From positions 1 through 64,000 of the forward strand of contig LSRX01001380.1 of the NCBI GenBank assembly GCA_001939145.1: a DNA stretch of 64,000 nucleotides, read 5' to 3'. Below the pieces are notes generated by a model. The model saw only the letters and a list, made by a program, of their open reading frames with translations. It had not been told where the DNA came from and did not search any database. Every line of letters begins with the position of its first letter. The first letter of the stretch is position 1. Below, piece after piece: positions 57,940 through 64,000 of this stretch. Made by a program: the position numbers and the translations under genes. The DNA is from Symbiodinium microadriaticum. Its lineage: Eukaryota > Sar > Dinophyceae > Suessiales > Symbiodiniaceae.

Positions 57940-60396
57940 TCACACGCGTCGCCTCACTTAGCGGCACGGAACAAACAGAATCAAACAGGTGCAAACAGTC
58001 AGATACACAGACAGACAGGGAGGTGCAAAAACAGACGAGTGTTGCATTCATCCACAGCCTTCAACCGGAAATCGTTACAGTACACCTGTTTTTTGTACAG
58101 AGCCAAGCTCTATGTCCGAGATCATTCATGGGCCCGGGACGCAGAGCTGGCCTAAAGCGCCTCATTGACGCATGCCATCAGCTGCAGGCACGTTTCACTA
58201 CAATCAGCAACCGTGTTCGTTGGCATAGGGGCTGCTGATTCCACCTGTGCCCCCAGCACAACACGTCAGGCTTCGAAACATGCAAAACAGGCATGCAAGC
58301 AAACAAATGATGTCCCTTGGTAACAAGTTGTACACACTGATGGATTTCGGCAACGAGAAGAGGTCGGGACAGCAAAGTGGGTTAGGGCAGGGTGTTGTAG
58401 ACTGTCAAGCACATGCTCTATCAACGGTTGTTGTCAAAAACCAAAAAACTCTGATCTTGGCACAGGGGCCTTCTAAGCTCGCTGGCTCAGGGGCCCCAAC
58501 TGTTTTGCAGGTACAGGAATGTGCGTCTACATTCCCATCCACTTGTGCTCCATAGCCTCGTTGGCATGGATAAGAGCACAAGCGGCATGCCCCCTGCAAA
58601 ATGTAAAGAATGTGAAACAATGCAAGAGGAATGACCCTCTGTTCCCATGTGCTAGGGAAGTTAACGCGCACAGAACCCCGCATTGAGGCGGCTGTAACCT
58701 AGAAACCACAAACCATACAGATGATAACCACGCCAGGGCTGAAAATTGAGGCCACGCCGAGGCCAAGACGACTAAGAATATCCCAAACTAATCTACAAAA
58801 CACTGCGGGCTGCAATGCCCTGATTCAGATCTTGTTGTGGCAGTTCAGGATGTAGTCCAACCACCATGGTTTTGGATTATGGCTAGGGTTGGCAACTGAC
58901 CTTCAGCTGAGCACGTTGGCCCCAGAAGAATGGGTCAGGGACTGTCCCTCAGCTGGCCACGACGGCCACCAGAGGCAGCTACCCTGGACATCGACAACAC
59001 ACGATGCCCGCAACACGTCTGCTGAAACATCATTCGCATTTTGTGGGAAACAGTCGCATAATTCTGCACATTATGGCGCATGAAAACAAGGCCTGCTACC
59101 CAATTGTGATTCAAACCTTCCACATGAGTCGAAGAGCAATTTTCACAACATCGATTGTACATCTGAAAATGAGAACACAAGTGATCATTGATCAGACACC
59201 CAAACACATAGAATAAGCGAACTGAGCTTCATAAACAGGGCGGCTCGACCGTTATTGTGCTGGGGGTGGGGAAGAAGCGAAAAATGCAATGCCGAAATGC
59301 TGTGCTTCCGAAGAAGCGACGCACCGCTACTGCACATGCGACCCCGCAGGACCACCACAGCGCCATGACGGAAAGCCATAAGCTTTGTTCCACACTTGTG
59401 GGATTTCGGCAAGAGGAAGAGGCAAGCAGGAAAGAGGGGTGAGGCGGGGTTGCTGTTGGTTGTTTCACACAAGCCACGGCTACTGCAAGAATAATGCGGA
59501 CACCACAGAGGGCCGTGTCGATTTGCAGGTACGTGGTTCCCCCATATCAACAAACTCTGAAAAGCCTCTCTGTTAGATGCCCACTCTTCAAGTGTGCGGC
59601 ATCCCCCTGCAATGCGTAAAAGCAGACCGATGGACCCTTTTTTGCCATGCATTAAGGAAGTTCACACACTTTGGCAGGGCACGGATGACTGCGACGAGCT
59701 ACTGAGAGGACCAAACGACGATGGATTGCGGCAACCATACAAGGTGACAGAAACGCTTCACTCTAGAGCTGGTTACCCCAGTGCCGCGGGGGGCGCACTG
59801 GCTAATCCGAAAGCAGGTACGTCCGGCTGACTTCGCCAGATATCACCACGCACTGACGGTGTCTTTGCTGGACAGCTGCCCCCCTGCAGTACAGTTGTGG
59901 TCTCACTCCAGGCGTGCACAAACACAGACAAACAAACAAACACACACACACACACACACTCGTGCAATCCTCCCTCTGATTGACTTGTTTCTGCAAGATT
60001 CTTAGTAACAGAGGTGAAGATGGTCAGCCACTGGGGCGGCTTTGGGGTTCTAGGCTTAGCCCCAAGCCGTGACATTGCAGAAAGCACTTGCACACGACAC
60101 TTGCAAAATGACTGGCAGGTACGCTGGGTTGATCAGACCCAGTATCAGCCGTGGCATAGCCCTCTTCGTTGGACAACCAGCTATGCTCACGGGGTTGCCC
60201 CCCTGCGCTATACAACAAGTATGCTTGCTAGCTCTTGGTAACAGAGTTCCCCACACACAGTAAGCCACTTGGGCGTTTGCAAAAGACACAGACTCTTTTG
60301 GACCTCGAGCACTGAAGCGTCAGGCAGTACGAATACATAACACCGGCAGCAGAGGGTTCAATGCCGAAATCGGTTGTGTAAAAGGGGTGTGCTTAC
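57940..60396. other. About 2.4 kb without a supported gene; (CA)n at about 59938-59960
   Basis: Open frames exist on both strands but none is protein-like on one strand only. A (CA)n microsatellite follows AAACAAACAAA at about 59930. Probably intergenic or a long intron. Confidence 0.4.
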
Positions 60397-60616
60397 CATC
60401 TTGCTGGAGTTGGTAAGCGGAGAGTCTCGGACACCATCCAATGGATTGCCACACTTGGTGCTGTAGGGCACGCTTGACTTGGTCAATATTGTCGATGGAA
60501 CGACATTGAAGTTGAAAACTCATCGACTGGCCCCAGGGTTCTTGAGGTAAGCGAACATCAACTCGAACAAGGTGAGGTGCTTCTGGCAATCCAGCATCCG
60601 CGGCTGTCCGTTTCAT
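60397..60616 (-). CDS. Short ORF with ubiquitin-like pattern, first exon
   Basis: ATG at 60616 in CAACCATGAAACGG. The protein reads MKRTAADAGLPEAPHLVRVD, then VRLPQEPWGQSMSFQLQCRS, VKRALQHQVWQS and LSAYQLQQDG, ending at a textbook donor GATG|GTAAGC (60396). Strand-turn-strand, then V-K-x-x-L helix, then YQLQ-x-G is the order of a ubiquitin-like fold, a tentative reading. The next exon was not found. Intact, unlike its frameshifted neighbours. Confidence 0.5.
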
Positions 60617-60877
60617 GGTTGGGGGAAATAGCGCAGAAAGGACGGAGAGCGAAGCGGCTGCAAATGCAGCAGAGAAATGAGACTAGTGAACATGCGCATG
60701 CAGCAGGATAGGAAACAAATAAGTCAAAAATCGTGGTCTGCCATAGGTATATGTACAGAGCTCAACCTGTCAGCGGAGCTCGAATCGATCTTCGTCGAAG
60801 CCGACAAAGAAGATGATAGTCAGATCGAATGATTTCGATGTCTCTGCCAGGCGACTTTTGCCATTCAAACGAAGAAT

Positions 60878-61294
60878 TCAACATACTGCTGAGATGTGGA
60901 ACTCTGAAACGTTAAGATTTGGCAGGGTCTGAGCTACTTGCTGCATGGGTTCGACCCATGCACGGGCAACAGATGCCGAATGCAATATAACTGCTAGACC
61001 AAGATGGCAAGTGTACATCCAAACGTTCCAGGTGGTATTGTTTGGAGTCGTCTGAACATTGAACGGCAAGCCACGGTCAACACCAAATCGTCGAAGAAAG
61101 GCTTGAGATCGCCGAATCTCGTAGTCCCAGTTCGGTCGCCTGTCACGGAAGGTATCATTAGAAAGATGACTTGCACAAATGTGGAGCTCGATGGTCATAA
61201 AGAAGCTGGCCACCGCTGCAAGTGCATCAGGGAAACTGAAAGACATGAGTCGCTCTGGGTGAGGGTAAAACATAAAATTCGATTGGAGCCTCAA
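60878..61294 (-). CDS. Unidentified exon or ORF with coding character
   Basis: The best part is NWDYEIRRSQAFLRRFGVDR, GLPFNVQTTPNNTTWNVWMY, CHLGLAVILHSASVARAWVE and PMQQVAQTLPNLNVSEFHIS. Upstream, SFFMTIELHICASHLSND may be intron read-through. The opposite strand has stops. Function unknown. Confidence 0.45.
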   Translation of the reverse strand: MRLQSNFMFYPHPERLMSFSFPDALAAVASFFMTIELHICASHLSNDTFRDRRPNWDYEIRRSQAFLRRFGVDRGLPFNVQTTPNNTTWNVWMYTCHLGLAVILHSASVARAWVEPMQQVAQTLPNLNVSEFHISAVC

Positions 61295-61320
61295 TCTTGC
61301 TCAAGCACAAATTGTGCAGC

Positions 61321-61719
61321 CTACGTTGATTGCACAGGCATCACGTCGCTTTTGCTGAAGTCACAGAACAAGATTAAACACTGGTACGGGCAAGAATCCG
61401 CTCGACAACCGAGTTGCAATTTGGCTCGGTTGCCACGTTGAGTTGCGGGATGAGTTTTAACAAAATTAAGCATGAGCTTGGCTCTGCTTGACCGACGAAC
61501 CTCCCAGCACAATTGACAAGTGCTTTGACTACAGCAATAGTGCCACACGTTGGACCACTTATTCAGCAGTTGCTGAACAGCACAGTGGTGTGCATGCACC
61601 GGTTTACTCCGAGGGCTATAAATAATGACTCCATCATTTGAGTCAATTTCTGGAGATTGAATCAAAACCTTATTGCGCAGTAAAGATGCAAAAACACTCC
61701 AATCTTTCACTTCAAGCAC
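61321..61719 (-). CDS. Cys/His-containing ORF, unidentified
   Basis: The minus frame includes PEIDSNDGVIIYSPRSKPVH, AHHCAVQQLLNKWSNVWHYC and CSQSTCQLCWEVRRSSRAKL. The spacing C-x-x-C within SQSTCQLCW after HYCC could be a zinc knuckle. No family recognised; stop at 61321. Confidence 0.4.
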   Translation of the reverse strand: MLEVKDWSVFASLLRNKVLIQSPEIDSNDGVIIYSPRSKPVHAHHCAVQQLLNKWSNVWHYCCSQSTCQLCWEVRRSSRAKLMLNFVKTHPATQRGNRAKLQLGCRADSCPYQCLILFCDFSKSDVMPVQST

Positions 61720-61778
61720 AAAAAGCCTTGTCGTACCGCGGTCAGCTCAAACGGTCAAAACGGGCTCATGAGGGTAAT

Positions 61779-61997
61779 TTAATGCTTTGCAAAAGAAGAC
61801 GAAATCGTCGGGACTCGCTCAGATCGAAGTTTGTTTTGAGCGTTCTGACTAGATTTGGACACTCGTGGGTTCTCTCCCGTACTAGACGAAGAAGAACTGC
61901 TCGAAGATGTAGACGAGCTGGAAGATGAAGAGCTGCTGGAACCACTTGCTAAAGAGGTAAACTCGCCGACGTTTGCGTTGACGTTTCGGCATGGCAA
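61779..61997 (-). CDS. Poly-serine ORF fragment
   Basis: MPCRNVNANVGEFTSLASGS followed by two Ser runs (10 and 9 residues) separated by Thr, then TGENPRVSKSSQNAQNKLR. The poly-Ser is encoded by (TCT/TCN)n, visible as GAA/GAT repeats on the plus strand (61885-61945). Probably a disordered linker of the second unit. Confidence 0.35.
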   Translation of the reverse strand: MPCRNVNANVGEFTSLASGSSSSSSSSSSTSSSSSSSSSTGENPRVSKSSQNAQNKLRSERVPTISSSFAKH

Positions 61998-62206
61998 CAG
62001 GGACAGAAATCTGACACTCGCTTCTGGAGCAAAGCATACATATCGATTCGAATCTGAAAGAAGTGCTGCACTCTACGCTCAAATGCAACAGAGAAAGCGC
62101 AAAGAGACAACGATCATTTTATGCAGCACAGCATGCTTGAAATGCCAGACTCAGTATTGTACAAGTAAACTGAGCTGAAAAGATACATGGAAGAAGGCAT
62201 GCAGAA

Positions 62207-62657
62207 TTACTGCTTGCTCTTCTTCATGGTTTGGCCTATGAAGGCAGATGCTGCAGCCGTACGATCTTCAGTGTTGTCTGGCAGATCTTGGCTCTGCTCA
62301 GGAAAGGTAGGAGGAGTTGGTAAAGGAATTTCAGCCTCCTTGGCAGGCTTGCTGCTTTGGGAAGGCTCCGAAAAGGAGCCTGCTGGCATATACCTTTGCT
62401 CATTGGCTTTCCAGATGAGCTGGTCAAGCTTATCATCGGCAGAGCCCGGAGGGACTTCCGTGAACGCTGCAAACTTGGATTCTTGAGCTTACCACCTTAG
62501 CTCAGAGTCCGAAACTCCGGGGGTTTCTGTTGGAGTAGGGCGACTCCAATCTCCCCAAAATTCTTCCAGAGCCAACTGTGCTTTAGCAGTCGGGAGGGCA
62601 GGCTGCTCAGGAAGTGGGGGTGGAATTGGAAAATCCACATTTTGGAGAGGTGCCATC
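62207..62657 (-). pseudogene. Pro/Glu-rich ORF ending KKSKQ, with one in-frame TAA and one homopolymer shift
   Basis: Reading from about 62650: NVDFPIPPPLPEQPALPTAK, AQLALEEFWGDWSRPTPTET and GVSDSELRW, then TAA (62491-62489), then in the same frame AQESKFAAFTEVPPGSADDK, LDQLIWKANEQRYMPAGSFS and PTPPTFPEQSQDLPDNTEDR, ending KKSKQ and a stop. Coding character is strong on both sides of the TAA. An ATG at 62657 (MAPLQ) would be in frame only if the A5 run at 62641-62645 were A4. The TAA sits in AGGTGGTAAGCTCAAG, which looks like a splice donor next to an acceptor. Confidence 0.55.
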
Positions 62658-62719
62658 AGCCAAACTGTATCAATTTTGGCAGCACAGGCACAGGCCCTTA
62701 TGAGCCCCTTATGGGAGAT

Positions 62720-63175
62720 CGTTTGTCCGAGGACGGCGAATGGACTAACGGGTGAAAGCGCGAAAAATGATTTTCATGAGAAACGCTTTTGACCCTTTGG
62801 ACTTTACATGGGCCTGGGACATGTGTCCTCCGAAGATAATGCCGAACGAATTTTTCGTTAATGATGCAATTCACTCACGAACTGCTGCACTCTTTCTTCA
62901 GAATCAGGAGAATCACAGTCTCGCCCGTAGATGGAAAAAGTATCCGCATTGGATGCTGTTCCAGCGACTAACACATCTGTCGGAAGTACTCTGCCCAAGC
63001 TAAAGATTCCTGTGGCTCCGATATGGTCAGAGCAATGCATCCAGGTATACCAGACTTGGTCTTGCCTTTCTGGACCGGGCATAGGAAACTTGGAAACAGT
63101 TACATCTTGGACAGGGTTTGTCCAATGAGCAGCTGTTAGGAGAAAGTCATCCTCATAGTCGATCTTGCTTCGCAA
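62720..63175 (-). pseudogene. Uncharacterised element domain shared with 25-26 kb ORF, two frameshifts
   Basis: The frame ending 62858 reads KIDYEDDFLLTAAHWTNPVQ, FPMPGPERQDQVWYTWMHCS, GIFSLGRVLPTDVLVAG, DTFSIYGRDCDSPDSEERVQ, then stops at ELHH. One base out, it continues as LTKNSFGIIFGGHMSQAHVK. In the third frame follows SHENHFSRFHPLVHSPSSDK. Compared with the ORF at 24995-26345, the order W-x-H-C/D, GRxLP, F-Y-G/A-L/I-G-R, KN-x-x-G-I/L-I/V-x-GG is the same. The module resembles sequence I recall from other dinoflagellate element proteins; no database name is known to me. Non-functional in this copy. Confidence 0.6.
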
Positions 63176-63275
63176 GGTCGCAAGTGCAAGCAGCTTTATT
63201 TCTTTCTACCTCATGCTGAAAACTGCTGGAGGCACAGGAAATCATGAAAGCAAAAACTGGATGCACAGGTCCACT

Positions 63276-63529
63276 TCAGAAGAACGTATTGATTCGCTGG
63301 GTCGTAGCCATTTGCGAACAAGAACACGCCGGGCTTGAATGGTGCGAATGCAGCCATAGGAAGGGATAGGCCATCGTTCCGGCTTGTGGCTTTGCAGATA
63401 TATAATGCAGAATGAAAATAGCATACTGTCCCAAGGACGTCAGTCCTTGGGGAAAGAAATCATCAACACTGTAACCAAGATGAAGTTCATCAAGCCTGGA
63501 CAAAATGTCCTCAGCTTTCTGAGCAACTT
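63276..63529 (-). CDS. Exon of second unit, helical N-terminal block
   Basis: After TCTAGAACCTTCAAG the minus frame reads VAQKAEDILSRLDELHLGYS, VDDFFPQGLTSLGQYAIFIL and HYISAKPQAGTMAYPFLWLH, ending at a stop at 63276. Coding character is good; the part after SPACSCSQM may be intron read-through. It precedes the shared domain by about 100 bp. Confidence 0.45.
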
Positions 63530-63536
63530 GAAGGTT

Positions 63537-63792
63537 CTAGAAATCGTCCTGCACAGGCTTCTGCTGACGAGTCTGAACTTTCTGCAAGTGCTGTTGTGGC
63601 AACATAGAAGCCGACGAAGCCGGAGCAGACTTGCGGTCCTCCTTGGGCTTGGGTGCTGGGGCTGCAGCTTGAGCCGGAGGCTTGATAAGAGGCCGAATCG
63701 GCTCTGCAGCACTTCGTTTGTCCAAGTTCTGCGGGAGGGGGTGGAAATGGAAAAGCAGGGGGCGGTGGGTATTGCAACTCATGGATGCCCAC
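63537..63792 (-). pseudogene. Pro/Gln/Lys-rich N-terminal block of second unit
   Basis: ATG at 63792 gives MGIHELQYPPPPAFPFPPPP AELGQTK. From there the neighbouring frame continues better: RSAAEPIRPLIKPPAQAAAP, APKPKEDRKSAPASSASMLP and QQHLQKVQTRQQKPVQDDF, ending at 63537. A one-base shift near 63715 would join them. Disordered linker type. Confidence 0.35.
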
Positions 63793-64000
63793 TTTCTTTG
63801 CACGCTACGTAAAGCGTCCCGAGTCGGCCGCGGCAGAGAACAAAGTTTGCACAAGCTGGCCACGAAGAGCAAACCCGGGAGGGCGGGAGGGCCCAGAAAA
63901 GCTGCGCGGGCACCGTTCATGAGAATCCATGCAAGTCATGGATGCCCACTCTCTTTTGCACGCTACGTAAAGTGTCCCGAGTCGGCCGCGGCAGAGAACA
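63779..64000. repeat. 64-bp direct repeat, two copies at window edge
   Basis: CATGGATGCCCACTNTCTTTGCACGC-type sequence through CGAGTCGGCCGCGGCAGAGAACA occurs at 63780-63842 and again at 63938-64000, about 157 bp apart, differing by one or two substitutions and one base of length. The second copy is cut by the window end, so more copies may follow. Confidence 0.85.

Larger units (their letters stand above)
60397..63920 (-). mobile_element. Second decayed multi-ORF element-like unit (no RT seen in window)
   Basis: A run of minus-strand, coding-like blocks with frequent frame changes, listed separately below: Pro/Gln-rich N-terminus, a helical block, a domain shared with the first element, a Pro-rich block ending KKSKQ, a poly-Ser block, two unidentified blocks and a last ORF starting MKRTAADAG. 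The shared domain and the same pattern of decay argue for a related retroelement rather than a host gene. No terminal repeats were confirmed; a 64-bp repeat at the right edge of the window may mark its 5' side. Alternatively this is one host pseudogene. Confidence 0.4.

Overview
This looks like a nuclear genome fragment from a dinoflagellate, probably a draft assembly since two single-N joins are present. The reasons are: very sparse coding sequence; genes broken into short exons, several with GC (and perhaps GA) splice donors instead of GT; lineage-typical reverse-transcriptase polyproteins; and many short microsatellites. No rRNA, tRNA or CRISPR array was recognised, and no copy of the 22-nt dinoflagellate spliced leader was found by eye. 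Every gene I can support lies on the minus strand, as expected for the one-directional gene blocks of these genomes.

Layout. 1-15.3 kb: no supported gene, but a palindrome-bearing tandem repeat at about 1 kb. 15.3-17.2 kb: a TauD/TfdA-type Fe(II)/2-oxoglutarate dioxygenase rebuilt from six exons, all in consistent phase, with four of five introns starting with GC. 17.75-27.67 kb: a decayed retroelement-like unit of about 9.9 kb bounded by direct repeats of about 420 bp. On the minus strand it carries, in order, an RS-rich ORF with a globular domain, a Pro-rich/coiled-coil ORF, a protein with an N-terminal GIY-YIG-like motif followed by a reverse transcriptase (Penelope-like in its motifs), a TET/JBP-like 2OG-Fe(II) dioxygenase broken by one in-frame stop, and three uncharacterised 3' reading frames. 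27.7-38.5 kb: simple repeats and no convincing gene. 38.5-40.1 kb: exons of an FAD/NAD(P)-type oxidoreductase. 40.3-42.1 kb: a second assembly join and an AT-rich island. 45.0-45.6 kb: a small secreted protein. 46.3-48.0 kb: a TPR-type protein. 48.7-55.3 kb: scattered minus-strand exons of unidentified genes. 55.9-57.9 kb: a coiled-coil gene in short exons. 60.4-63.9 kb: a second multi-ORF, frameshifted unit that shares one uncharacterised domain with the first element but shows no reverse transcriptase here. The right edge carries a repeated 64-bp motif.

How it fits together. The main point of interest is the first element. It combines a reverse transcriptase, a GIY-YIG-like nuclease motif and a TET/JBP-type nucleic-acid dioxygenase inside direct repeats. 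Dinoflagellates carry large amounts of 5-hydroxymethyluracil in their DNA, so an element-borne enzyme of the TET/JBP type suggests (inference only) a link between retroelements and base modification. The copy is broken by at least four frameshifts and one stop codon.

The domain assignments come from motifs read by eye. Exon borders are inferred from reading-frame continuity and splice consensus, not from transcripts.
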